DNA of 64,000 nucleotides from an uncultured Bacteroidales bacterium (lineage in GTDB: Bacteria; Bacteroidota; Bacteroidia; Bacteroidales; Muribaculaceae): contig CACZNH010000001.1 in the NCBI GenBank assembly GCA_902782465.1, positions 186,001 through 250,000 on the forward strand, read 5' to 3'. The position numbers and the translations under genes are program-made. The notes below the pieces were generated by a model that saw only the letters and a program-made list of their open reading frames with translations, made no database searches and had not been told where the DNA came from. Below are positions 52,296 through 60,815 of this stretch, in pieces (the stretch's first letter is position 1; each line of letters begins with the position of its first letter).

Positions 52296-54740
52296 TTACA
52301 TGGGTGAGCCTGTTGAACCGGTATAGGTCGTGAGTGTTACCGACGAGCCGCCCGTTGCATTGGTGCTGCCCTTGCCGCTCCACAGCGTGGTGCCGCTGAA
52401 GGTCACGCCCGACTTGAGCGTCGTGCCAGACGGTGTCGAGACGATGAAGGTTGCGCTCTGACCACCACCGCCAGGACCTCCACCGCCAGGTCCACTGCCC
52501 GCGAGCCAACCGGATCCGCCGCCACCGCTGATGGTCGGTGCCGTGACAGCAAATGCCACAGTGCCGTTGCTCAGCAGGGCATAACGTGTGCCGCCCGAAT
52601 AGGTGGACGCCTTGTAGCAGGTCTGACCCAGGCTTGCGCCGCTCTCGAGTGCGCCCATGCTACGGCCGTAGGCCATGAGGTAAACACCAGGCTCGATATA
52701 GAGTTTCTTGCGTCCCTCGGTGTTGGCGTCGGCGCCTTCCTCGCTACCAGCGCAGAAGATGTAGCCGCCGCTCAGGTGCATGTCGCCGTTGGCGTCAAGT
52801 GCGTCGTTGTTGGTGGCTACAGCGTAGATGTAACCGCCCTGGATGTACATGTCGCCAGCGGAGTTCATGGCATCGTCATAGCAGGTGGACTCGATGTAAC
52901 CGTCCGTGACGGTAATCATGGACTTGGACTCGATGCCCTCGGCGCCCTCACCGCCCGTACAGGAAACGGTGAACGTGCCGCCGTTGATGGTGACGGTGCC
53001 CTCGGCGCGGATGCCCTTGGGCGAGGAGCTGGTGTCACCACTGCTCTCACCGCCGCCCCACGGGTTCCAACCGCCGCCACCGCCACTGGTGCCATACTTG
53101 GAGCCCGTGGTGGTCACCTTGATGTTGCCGTCGTTGATGGTGAGCGTGCCGTCGATGTTCATGCCCTTGCCACCGGCGCCGGTAGCCTTCAGGTCGAAGG
53201 TGCCGCCGTCGATGATGACGTTGCCGTCGCACTTGATGCCGGCACAGGCACTCGTGGTGTTGTCGTTATAGGTCTCGCCCCCGCCGCTCACGGTTCCCGT
53301 GATGGTGCCGCCCGTGATGTGCAGATTGCCGATAGGCTTGATGGCCTTGCTGGCAGCGCCGGTCACGGTGAAGTTGATGGTTCCGCCGGTGATGTCCATG
53401 TCGCCGTCGGTCTTGATGCCGTGGTCATAGGTGTTGAGCGTCAAGGTTCCGCCGCTGATGAGTGCGGTGCCCTCGCTACGCACGCCCATGGCCTCGTCCT
53501 TGATGGTGGTGCACTTCATGGTGGCACCGTTCAGGATAAAGGCATAGTCGGCCTTGGCACAGGCTACCTTGGTGGTGTCCACGGTGCCGTAAGCCCAAGG
53601 CTCGCCCTGGCATTTAATGTCGATGTTGCCGGCGGTGCAGGTCATGGTGCTGTCGCACTTCATGCCGCGCGTGCCGTTGCCTGTCATCGTGATGTTGATA
53701 ACTGCTGCGTCACCATTGATGGTGAGGTTGCGGTCGGTGCCCAAGCCGGTAGCTTCCTTGATTTTGCTCTTGTCGGCATCCCATACAGCGTTACCGCTGT
53801 GGTTGAGCATCAGTGTGCCGCCCTGGATGTCGATGTTGCCCTCGGCCTTGATGCACTTGGTGCCTGCTGCACTGCCGTTGATGGTAAGCGTGCCGCCCTT
53901 GATGAGGACGTGGCCGTCAAGTTCGGGGTCGGTGGCATCTTCGGCATCAACCTGGATGCCGTCGTCACCGCAGCTCTGGATGTTGATGGTTCCGCCGTTC
54001 ATCAGGAAGTACTGGGCCACGTTGATGGCGTCGGCCACAGCACCCGTGATGGTGATGGTGCCCACGGTCTTCTTGACCTCCATGTACTCGTTGCAGGCCA
54101 GCGCGTGCTTCTTGTTGCCCGTGATGGTCAATGAGCCGCCCTTGCTGAACTCGGCATGGCCCTTCACCAGGAAGGCAGCCTTCTTGGTGTTGTTGGCGCC
54201 GTCCTTCAGCGTGTTGGTCGTACCGTCGGCCAGCTGCACGGCGATGCGCTTGCTGTTCTGGATGTTGATGGCGGCGCTGTCAGGGTTGGTAAGGTTAACA
54301 CCGTTCAGCACCAGCGTCATCTTGTAGTAACCTGCATGGTAGAAGCAGCCGCTGGTGCTTGTGCCCTGCAAGGTGTAGGTGTACTCGGTGGCCACGTCGG
54401 CGTCCTGCATGACGGCCACGCGTGCGCCGGTCACCTGAGCGGTAATGTGGTTGGCGATGTTACCTGCCACATACACGTCCGCCGTGTTGCCCGTGTACTT
54501 GACCAGCACGTTGTCGTCGGCGAACGTCTCGTCGGCGACTGTCACGCTGTCCACATCGGCAAGGGCGAACCCCTTCTCCAGCACGGTGAGCATGTTGGCC
54601 GAGCTGTACGGCATCGTGCCCACCGTCTCGGTGTTGTAGGCCCAGTGCACTTGACCTGTGTGAACCCACATCGTCTGCTGTGCATAGCCCAAAACACCCG
54701 CCATGGCAATCAGTGTTGCCAATAGGAATCGTTTCTTCAT
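52296..54740 (-). CDS. Secreted Cthe_2159-like beta-helix carbohydrate-binding protein
   Basis: The 814-residue product has a signal peptide (about 1-21, GYA-QQ). Most of the chain is repeated beta-helix rungs of the form GGTLTINGSA, GNIDIQGGTLML, GTVTINGGTF, DMDITGGTINF, as in the calcium-dependent polygalacturonate-binding protein Cthe_2159. A Gly-rich insert (near 555-575) and a Gly/Ser/Thr-rich tail (from about 740) interrupt the pattern. It probably binds acidic glycans at the cell surface. It is the first gene of a two-gene minus-strand unit with the dockerin protein. Confidence 0.88.
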   Translation of the reverse strand: MKKRFLLATLIAMAGVLGYAQQTMWVHTGQVHWAYNTETVGTMPYSSANMLTVLEKGFALADVDSVTVADETFADDNVLVKYTGNTADVYVAGNIANHITAQVTGARVAVMQDADVATEYTYTLQGTSTSGCFYHAGYYKMTLVLNGVNLTNPDSAAINIQNSKRIAVQLADGTTNTLKDGANNTKKAAFLVKGHAEFSKGGSLTITGNKKHALACNEYMEVKKTVGTITITGAVADAINVAQYFLMNGGTINIQSCGDDGIQVDAEDATDPELDGHVLIKGGTLTINGSAAGTKCIKAEGNIDIQGGTLMLNHSGNAVWDADKSKIKEATGLGTDRNLTINGDAAVINITMTGNGTRGMKCDSTMTCTAGNIDIKCQGEPWAYGTVDTTKVACAKADYAFILNGATMKCTTIKDEAMGVRSEGTALISGGTLTLNTYDHGIKTDGDMDITGGTINFTVTGAASKAIKPIGNLHITGGTITGTVSGGGETYNDNTTSACAGIKCDGNVIIDGGTFDLKATGAGGKGMNIDGTLTINDGNIKVTTTGSKYGTSGGGGGWNPWGGGESSGDTSSSPKGIRAEGTVTINGGTFTVSCTGGEGAEGIESKSMITVTDGYIESTCYDDAMNSAGDMYIQGGYIYAVATNNDALDANGDMHLSGGYIFCAGSEEGADANTEGRKKLYIEPGVYLMAYGRSMGALESGASLGQTCYKASTYSGGTRYALLSNGTVAFAVTAPTISGGGGSGWLAGSGPGGGGPGGGGQSATFIVSTPSGTTLKSGVTFSGTTLWSGKGSTNATGGSSVTLTTYTGSTGSPM

Positions 54741-55273
54741 AAATACTAAATGTTAGTTTGTCGTTTAAAGTGATTAAAACATGATTATTTGTTGCAAAAT
54801 AATGTAATATTTGTGGTATACTGCAATTATTTTCAACAAAGCCCCGTTTTTCATCGGTTAAATGCTACCGAAAAGTGTTTTTTTTATTGAATTTAATGGG
54901 TCGTTACTGTTGGCTCATGAGGGGGTGTTGATAAAATAAAGATGATGATTACGTGTACATTTCAAATATATAATCAGACAGCATTCATGTTCATTGTTTA
55001 TGTGAGACCTTGGCTCCATTTTGGGGTGGAGGTTATGCCTTTTTATTATCTTTCGTGATGATTTTAAGAATAATTTGTAATTATTTTAGGTATTTTAAGT
55101 TGATTTGTTGTCGGAAACGTGTACATTTGCACCACTTTGTTATTTTAAAAAGACTATTTATTAACCATTCGTGGTGGTGAATGCGGCGGTTTTTCCTACT
55201 CTCTCTACACCCCCGTCTCGCCTCTCTCCCGCATGAGTCTCAGGCATCATCACGTATTATCAACATTACAACA
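54741..55273. other. Divergent intergenic region, AT-rich
   Basis: It separates the divergent Cthe_2159-like and Ig-like genes. A plus-strand TACATTTG lies at 55123. ACGTGTACATTT occurs twice (near 54951 and 55118). I see no 7-bp word array, no RNA gene and no convincing ORF; the frame upstream of 55274 has no family support. Confidence 0.5.
55123..55130 (+). promoter_or_regulatory. -7 box of Ig-like protein gene
   Basis: TACATTTG is an exact -7 match, about 140 nt upstream of the ATG at 55274. TTTG occurs 14 bp upstream, shorter than usual spacing. Confidence 0.5.
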
Positions 55274-56152
55274 ATGAAGACAAGTTTACGATTTTTGGTA
55301 TTGCTGATGGCACTCGTGTGTGGCACATCAGCTTGGTCTGCTGTGGACCCCTATTCGGCCCTGACCGTGACTCCCGCCGAAGGCAATGTGGAGAGCCTGC
55401 AACACTTCACTATCACCTTTGCCGACCTGCCCGTGGTAGTCAATGAGAATTCCATCCCGACGCTGGAGAAGGGCGGTGGCGGAACCATCGAGGGCACCAT
55501 CAGTGCCGGTGCCGACGGCAAGAGTGTGCTGATTGACTTTGACGAGTGTGTGACCACCCCGGGACATTACTTCCTGAACATCCCCGAGAACACCCTCACC
55601 GTCAACAACCAGCGCCTGCTGCCGCTGACCCTCAGGTTCATCATTCCTGTCACCCCCGAGTCGTTCTACGAGCAGATTACCGTCGACCCTGCCGAGGGCA
55701 CCGTCGAGAGCCTGCAGAACTTTATCGTATCGTTCCCGCTGAGCGTGGGCGAGATTGAATACGGCATGGAGGCCACGCTGACCAATACCACCACGGGACA
55801 GTCGTGGAGCACCGACATATATGACGTGCGCTACACCGTGCTGATGTACTTCCCCGAGGAGGTGACCGAGCCCGGTGAGTATGTGCTGACGATTCCCGCC
55901 GGTGCCGTGATATTCTACACCCTGGACGCCCAGGTGCATGAACTCAACTTCCATTACACCATCCCCGGCGCCGAGCTGTTGCTGGGCGACGTGGACCTTG
56001 ATGGCAAGGTGGGCATTGCCGACGTGACCCTTCTCATCGACCTCATCCTGGATGGCAGCTCCGCTCCCGCCGAGGCCGACGTTGACCAAAACGGAAGCGT
56101 GAGCATCGGCGACGTGACCGCCCTCATCGACTGGCTCCTCTCGATAAACTGA
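55274..56152 (+). CDS. Secreted protein: two Ig-like repeats plus type I dockerin
   Basis: The ATG at 55274 (MKTSLRFLVLLMALV) gives a signal peptide; the upstream 31 residues lack support. Residues about 22-220 are two repeats that begin VTPAEGNVESLQHFTITF and VDPAEGTVESLQNFIVSF and end in a strand pair, an Ig-like fold by appearance. The C-terminus is a dockerin (GDVDLDGKVGIADVTLLIDLIL, VDQNGSVSIGDVTALIDWLL). The repeats are very similar to those of the next gene, a recent duplication with exchange of C-termini. Its role is unknown, probably at the cell surface. Confidence 0.85.
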   Translation: MKTSLRFLVLLMALVCGTSAWSAVDPYSALTVTPAEGNVESLQHFTITFADLPVVVNENSIPTLEKGGGGTIEGTISAGADGKSVLIDFDECVTTPGHYFLNIPENTLTVNNQRLLPLTLRFIIPVTPESFYEQITVDPAEGTVESLQNFIVSFPLSVGEIEYGMEATLTNTTTGQSWSTDIYDVRYTVLMYFPEEVTEPGEYVLTIPAGAVIFYTLDAQVHELNFHYTIPGAELLLGDVDLDGKVGIADVTLLIDLILDGSSAPAEADVDQNGSVSIGDVTALIDWLLSIN

Positions 56153-56199
56153 TAACATAAAGATCTTTCTATAGCATCTATCACTATAAACTTTAAAAA

Positions 56200-59082
56200 A
56201 TGAACCAAGTCCATAGACTATTCACCATGTTGATGGTCATCGCGCTGAGCAGCGCGACGGCTTTTGCCGTGGTTGACCCTTACGAGGTCATGGCTGTCAC
56301 CCCTGCCGAGGGCACGGTGGAGAGCCTGCAGCATTTTACCATCACCTTTGCCGACCTGCCGGTGACGGTGAACGAGAATGCCGTCCCCACGCTGGAGAAG
56401 GGCGGTGGGGCGACCCTCAAGGGCACCATGCGTGCCGATGAAGAGGGCAAGACCGTGATTATCGACTTTGACGAGTGCTGCACCGCCTCGGGACATTACT
56501 ACCTGAACATCCCCGAGAACTCCCTTACCGTCAATGGCCAGCGGCTGCTGCCCATGACGCTCAGGTTTGACATCAGCGGCACCACAGAATCATTTTACGA
56601 GCAGATTACCATCAACCCCGCCGAGGGTACTGTGGAAAGCCTGCAGAATTTCACCCTTTCCCTGCCCGAGTATGTGGGTGAGATAGAGTACGGCATGCGT
56701 GCAACGCTCACCAACACCACCACGGGCAAGAGCTGGCAGGCCGAGATGTATGATGTGCGCTACACCGTGCTGATGTACTTCCCACAGGAAGTGACCGAGG
56801 CCGGCGAATACACGCTGACGATTCCCGCTGGCGCCATCATCATCTACAGCATGGACGAGGCGGTGCATGAACTCAACTTCCACTACACCATCGAGGGCGG
56901 CAGTGTGCAGCAGTTCTATGACCAGATAACCATCAACCCTCTCGAGGGCTTTGAGGAGATGTTGCAGCGCTTCACCATCACCTTCCCGATGGCGGTGGAC
57001 AGCATTGCCGACGGCAGTGTGGCCACGCTGGGCAATATCACTAAGGGCCATACCTGGCAGACGACGATGAGTGCCGACGGCAACCAGGTGACGATGGACT
57101 TTGGCAACCGGATTGAAGAGTCGGGCCGATACGCCTTGATTATCCCCGCTGGCGCTGTCATCGTGAATGCCCTGGGCGAAGAGGTGCATGAACTCAGGTT
57201 TGAATACACGATTTCTGGTGAGGGCATGCCCGACTACACCATCAATCCTCCCGAGGGCGAACTGTATATCCTGCAGAACTTCACCCTCGCCTATGGGGAA
57301 AAGGTGGAAGTCCTGGAGAGCGTCCACCCCGTACTGGCCAACGATTCAACCGGCGAGGAATTCCTGTGCAACATGATGGAGATTGGAGAGAATGCCGTGG
57401 TCTATCTGGAGTATCCCACGAGCGTGGTGGGAAACTATACGCTCACCATCCCTGCGGGCTGCATCATGGTGCAGGCCACAGGCCAACTCAATCCCGAGAT
57501 GGTCTTCCACTACACCGTTGTAGAGAAGGACATCTATATTCCCCCCGTCATCGAAGCCCAGCCCGAGGGCGAACTGCACCTGTACATGCGCTCGGGAAGC
57601 ATTGTCAGGGAAGTCGAGCGTGAGGACGCCCAGGAGGGCGAGGACGTCTATGAGATTATCTACGGCGACCAGGAAGGCGTGTTGAGCTTTGTGTTTGCCG
57701 ACAGCAACAAGGTGTACATCCAGCGCCCCGTCTCCTGGACCTATTATGACGGATGGGTGGAAGGTACCTTGAGCGAGGACGGCAAGACCATCACCGTGCC
57801 CATGGGACAGTATATCGCCTACACCAAGTCGCTGGAGATGGCGGTTCAGGTCGCCATGTTTGCCTACGACGAGGAGCGCGACAGCTACTTCTATGACGAC
57901 TCCATCACCGAGGTGACCTACACCATCAACGACGATGGCTCCATCAGCCTCAACGGCACCGACATGAACCTGGTGATGGGAACCATGAACCGGGCCTTCG
58001 GCCAGAATTTCCAGTACCTCGACTACGAGTGGCTGCAGGCCGGCGACTTCGGGTCAACCTATCTGCCCATTGATGAGGCCCCCTTGTCACCGCCCGCCGA
58101 CATGGAAATCGAGACCTACTACCTGACCACCGCCATCAACGATGGCTATGCATGGGATCCCTATCGCGCCACCGTCAATGTGGGATTCTATGGCGACGAG
58201 GTGTGGATCCAGGGCATCTCCGAGTATCTGCCTAAGGCGTGGATTAAGGGCGAGAGCAAGGGCAACACTGTCACCTTCGCCAACCCGCAGCTGCTGGGCT
58301 CCAACGATGTGCTCTTCTACTTCAAGTGTGCCCACTACAATCCCGTTGACGGCAGCACGACGCAGAAGGATATGGTGCTGACGTTCAATGATGCGCGCGA
58401 CCTGACGACGTTTGATTACATCTTCATCACCGTCGACAAGGACAACCTGTACTATGTCAATTACTACCAAGGACTCACCCTCTCCAGGCATCCCGACGCG
58501 CTGCTCCAGGCCCCCGAGGACCTCGAGTTCAAGGAGTATGAGTTCTCTTACCAGACCCAGTACAATGTCAACCGCCCCCCCGTCGAGGACAGCCACACCG
58601 TCAAGGTGGGCTTCACCGATGAGTATGTGTACATCCAGGGCATCTGGCCCGGTCTGCCCGAGGCATGGGTAGCCGGTGTGCTTAGGAACGGAAAAATCGA
58701 GTTCACCCTGCCGCAGTACATGGGCCGCTATGAGGATGAGTATGAAGGGACTTACCCCATCTACCTCGGCACCTTTGACAAGAACAACGGCTCAGTGCTG
58801 ACGCAAGTCGTCTTTGATTACGACAGCAACACCGGCGTGTTCAGTAACCTGACCATGCCCTTCAGCATCGGCATCAACAAGACCGGTTACCTGAGCGTGC
58901 AGGACTACAGTAAGCTGGTGTTCACCCCCGTGAACTCTGCGGTCGAGGAGGTGAAGGCCGGTGTCAACGGTCCTGTCGAGTACTACGACCTGCAGGGCCG
59001 CCGCTTGACCGATATCAGCAATGCCACCGGCATCATCATCGTCAAGAATGCCGACGGCACCGCTACCAAGATCCTCAAGTAA
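56200..59082 (+). CDS. Large secreted protein with four Ig-like repeats and C-terminal sorting-like tail
   Basis: The 960-residue product has a signal peptide (about 1-24). Four repeats of about 110 residues follow, starting VTPAEGTVESLQHF, INPAEGTVESLQNF, INPLEGFEEMLQRF and INPPEGELYILQNF. A middle/C-terminal part (about 450-920) is rich in Tyr and Asp, with two similar blocks (DMEIETYYLTT...VNVGFYGDEVWIQGI and DLEFKEYEFSY...VKVGFTDEYVYIQGI). The end, YYDLQGRRLTDISNATGIIIVKN, is like type IX sorting domains. It follows the dockerin paralogue by 47 bp and ends in a 7-bp array with a terminator. Confidence 0.85.
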   Translation: MNQVHRLFTMLMVIALSSATAFAVVDPYEVMAVTPAEGTVESLQHFTITFADLPVTVNENAVPTLEKGGGATLKGTMRADEEGKTVIIDFDECCTASGHYYLNIPENSLTVNGQRLLPMTLRFDISGTTESFYEQITINPAEGTVESLQNFTLSLPEYVGEIEYGMRATLTNTTTGKSWQAEMYDVRYTVLMYFPQEVTEAGEYTLTIPAGAIIIYSMDEAVHELNFHYTIEGGSVQQFYDQITINPLEGFEEMLQRFTITFPMAVDSIADGSVATLGNITKGHTWQTTMSADGNQVTMDFGNRIEESGRYALIIPAGAVIVNALGEEVHELRFEYTISGEGMPDYTINPPEGELYILQNFTLAYGEKVEVLESVHPVLANDSTGEEFLCNMMEIGENAVVYLEYPTSVVGNYTLTIPAGCIMVQATGQLNPEMVFHYTVVEKDIYIPPVIEAQPEGELHLYMRSGSIVREVEREDAQEGEDVYEIIYGDQEGVLSFVFADSNKVYIQRPVSWTYYDGWVEGTLSEDGKTITVPMGQYIAYTKSLEMAVQVAMFAYDEERDSYFYDDSITEVTYTINDDGSISLNGTDMNLVMGTMNRAFGQNFQYLDYEWLQAGDFGSTYLPIDEAPLSPPADMEIETYYLTTAINDGYAWDPYRATVNVGFYGDEVWIQGISEYLPKAWIKGESKGNTVTFANPQLLGSNDVLFYFKCAHYNPVDGSTTQKDMVLTFNDARDLTTFDYIFITVDKDNLYYVNYYQGLTLSRHPDALLQAPEDLEFKEYEFSYQTQYNVNRPPVEDSHTVKVGFTDEYVYIQGIWPGLPEAWVAGVLRNGKIEFTLPQYMGRYEDEYEGTYPIYLGTFDKNNGSVLTQVVFDYDSNTGVFSNLTMPFSIGINKTGYLSVQDYSKLVFTPVNSAVEEVKAGVNGPVEYYDLQGRRLTDISNATGIIIVKNADGTATKILK

Positions 59083-59110
59083 GGTTTCAGGCTTTAGGTT
59101 TTAGGTTTTA
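59083..59110. repeat. 7-bp word array (GGTTTTA)
   Basis: GGTTTCA, GGCTTTA, GGTTTTA, GGTTTTA follow directly after the stop codon and lead into the GGGGCATCCGCA terminator. Confidence 0.75.
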
Positions 59111-59113
59111 GGG

Positions 59114-59148
59114 GCATCCGCATTCAATTGAGTGCGGATGTCTTTTTT
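59114..59148 (+). terminator. Terminator of the large Ig-like protein gene
   Basis: GCATCCGCATT-CAATTG-AGTGCGGATG is followed by TCTTTTTT. The loop differs from the mirror copy at 51650-51689, but the stem is the same, so pairing is conserved. Confidence 0.75.
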
Positions 59149-59379
59149 GTCGGCCTGGCGGCCGAGAAATCCAACAAAATCTGTTCAAATTGAACAAATC
59201 TCTTCATTTAATTTGCTTGATTTGCTAAGATTTGCATGATTTGGCTACGCCGAGCAAAAGGCTCTCGCGCGTCAGCGCGACTAAAATAACAGTTGTTCAA
59301 GTTATTCAACGTTGTCCATGTTGTTTGAACAAAAATGTTGTCTGAGTTGTTTGATGAGGGTTGGTGAGAGAAAAATTAT

Positions 59380-59387
59380 TATCTTTG
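59380..59387 (+). promoter_or_regulatory. -7 box of histidine phosphatase gene
   Basis: TATCTTTG at the outer end of the inverted-repeat arm, about 45 bp before the ATG at 59434. A 7-bp word array (GGACTAA x2, AAACTAA, GGACTAA) lies between box and gene. Confidence 0.6.
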
Positions 59388-59400
59388 CAGCATCGACTAC

Positions 59401-59428
59401 GGACTAAGGACTAAAAACTAAGGACTAA
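59401..59428. repeat. 7-bp word array (GGACTAA)
   Basis: GGACTAA, GGACTAA, AAACTAA, GGACTAA in phase, in the 5' leader of the first phosphatase gene. The same word set precedes the genes at 16073 and 16535. Confidence 0.75.
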
Positions 59429-59433
59429 ATAAT

Positions 59434-60726
59434 ATGAAACGAATTGTCTTACTTTTCACTGTGGCGATGGTGGGGTGGCTGTGCCTCACGGCTGGGGTGC
59501 GCGAGGATTTCAAGGCCAACCCCAAACTGAGCGCCAACAACTATCAGGCCTATCCTGACAAGGCACTGCCCGCCATTCCGGCGGCGCCTGCAGGCTATGA
59601 GCCGTTTTTCATCAACCACTACGGCCGCCACGGCAGCCGCTGGCTTATCAACAGGACGAAATATTCCTATCCCCTGCAGATGCTGGAAATGGGTGAGCGC
59701 AACGGCAAACTCACTCCCCGCGGCCAGCAGGTACTCAACATCCTGCGTGAGGTGAATGAGGCCAGCCAGGGCCGCCTGGGCGAACTCAGCGACATCGGCC
59801 ACGAGCAGCACCAGGGCATCGCCCGTCGCATGTTCCAGAACTTCCCGCAGGTGTTCAAGGATGGGGCACCCGTGAATGCCCGTTCGACGATCGTCATCCG
59901 CTGCATCCTGTCGATGCAGAACGAGGTGGATGTGCTGGCATCGCTCAATCCCAAGCTCAACATCACCACCGACGCCAGCGAGGCGACGATGTATTATATG
60001 AACTATAAGGACACCGTGGTCAGGTCCCTGCGTGAGCAGATGGCGCCGCTGCGCGAGCAGTACATGAACAAGTGGCTCAACCCCAAGCACATGTTCAAAA
60101 AGCTGTTCAAGGACCAGAAGTTTGCCCGCGACAGCGTGACCGATGGCCGCAAGATGCTCCTCTACCTGATGGAGGTGGCCGGCAACATGCAGAGTCATCA
60201 CCAGTTTGAGCAGGTGGACCTGTATGACTTGTTCAGTGCCGATGATATTTATAATGTGTGGCGCTACAATAACCTCTACTGGTATGTATGGTCGGGCGAG
60301 ACGCCGCTGACGCAGAATCGCGTGGACTATATGGAAGCCAACCTGCTGCGCAACTTCATCGAGGATGCCGACCGTGCCACCACTACCGACAACCGCACGC
60401 CTGGCGCGTCGCTGCGCTTCGGCCACGAGAGCGTGGTGCTGCCTCTGTGCTGTCTGATGGGCCTGAACGGCGCTGACTACCGCACGTCCGACGTCGAGAC
60501 GCTGGACCAGCACTGGCAGACCTACAAAATCTTCCCGATGGCCGCCAACATCCAGTTCGTGTACTTCCGCAAGGCGGGCAACGACGATGTGCTGATGCTG
60601 CCGCTGCTCAATGAGCGCGTTGCAACGCTGCCTGTTGAGACCGATGTCGCCCCCTTCTACCACTGGACCGATGTGCGCGACTATTTCATCGATAAACTCT
60701 CCCGTCAACCCATTGTGAAACAATAG
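59434..60726 (+). CDS. Secreted histidine phosphatase (Minpp/phytase-like)
   Basis: The 430-residue product has a signal peptide (about 1-22). The clade-2 histidine phosphatase motif NHYGRHGSRW lies at about 61-70, with the second catalytic region RFGHESVVLPLCCL near 329 giving the HE pair. NARSTIVIRCILSMQNE is a conserved middle block. Relatives include Bacteroides Minpp-type phytases, which remove phosphates from inositol hexakisphosphate; phytase activity is inferred, not shown. It is the first of a tandem pair and has its own promoter in the inverted-repeat arm. Confidence 0.88.
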   Translation: MKRIVLLFTVAMVGWLCLTAGVREDFKANPKLSANNYQAYPDKALPAIPAAPAGYEPFFINHYGRHGSRWLINRTKYSYPLQMLEMGERNGKLTPRGQQVLNILREVNEASQGRLGELSDIGHEQHQGIARRMFQNFPQVFKDGAPVNARSTIVIRCILSMQNEVDVLASLNPKLNITTDASEATMYYMNYKDTVVRSLREQMAPLREQYMNKWLNPKHMFKKLFKDQKFARDSVTDGRKMLLYLMEVAGNMQSHHQFEQVDLYDLFSADDIYNVWRYNNLYWYVWSGETPLTQNRVDYMEANLLRNFIEDADRATTTDNRTPGASLRFGHESVVLPLCCLMGLNGADYRTSDVETLDQHWQTYKIFPMAANIQFVYFRKAGNDDVLMLPLLNERVATLPVETDVAPFYHWTDVRDYFIDKLSRQPIVKQ

Positions 60727-60812
60727 TTTTCAGTCTTCAGTCTTCAGTTTTCAGCGGCATCCGCATTTTACTGAAAACTGAAAACTGAAAACTGACAACT
60801 GACAACTGAAAT
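60727..60812. repeat. Inverted 7-bp word array (TTTTCAG / CTGAAAA) around GGCATCCGCA
   Basis: TTTTCAG, TCTTCAG, TCTTCAG, TTTTCAG, then CGGCATCCGCATTTTA, then CTGAAAA x3, CTGACAA x2, CTGAAAT. The left and right arms can pair into a hairpin of about 28 bp with the GGCATCCGCA core in the loop. It fills the gap between the two phosphatase genes. Confidence 0.9.
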
Positions 60813-60815
60813 AAA

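Larger units (their letters stand above)
59114..59391. repeat. Right arm of 275-bp inverted repeat (terminator-to-promoter cassette)
   Basis: It is inverted relative to 51416-51689, with few differences: both hairpin loops, a short insertion near 59300 and scattered single bases. It carries a terminator for the inner gene, then hairpin words (CGGCC-TGG-CGGCCG, TCGCGC type at 59264), the 26-bp motif (59302-59327) and an outward TATCTTTG at 59380. Confidence 0.9.

Noticed and set aside
51775-56152. Cellulosome locus
   Set aside because: Dockerins are present but there is no cohesin, scaffoldin or cellulase in the window.
51416-59391. Site-specific invertible promoter of the Bacteroides capsule type
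   Set aside because: The arms are long (275 bp), carry outward promoters that would be rebuilt after inversion, and no invertase is nearby; homologous inversion remains possible and is listed as a finding.
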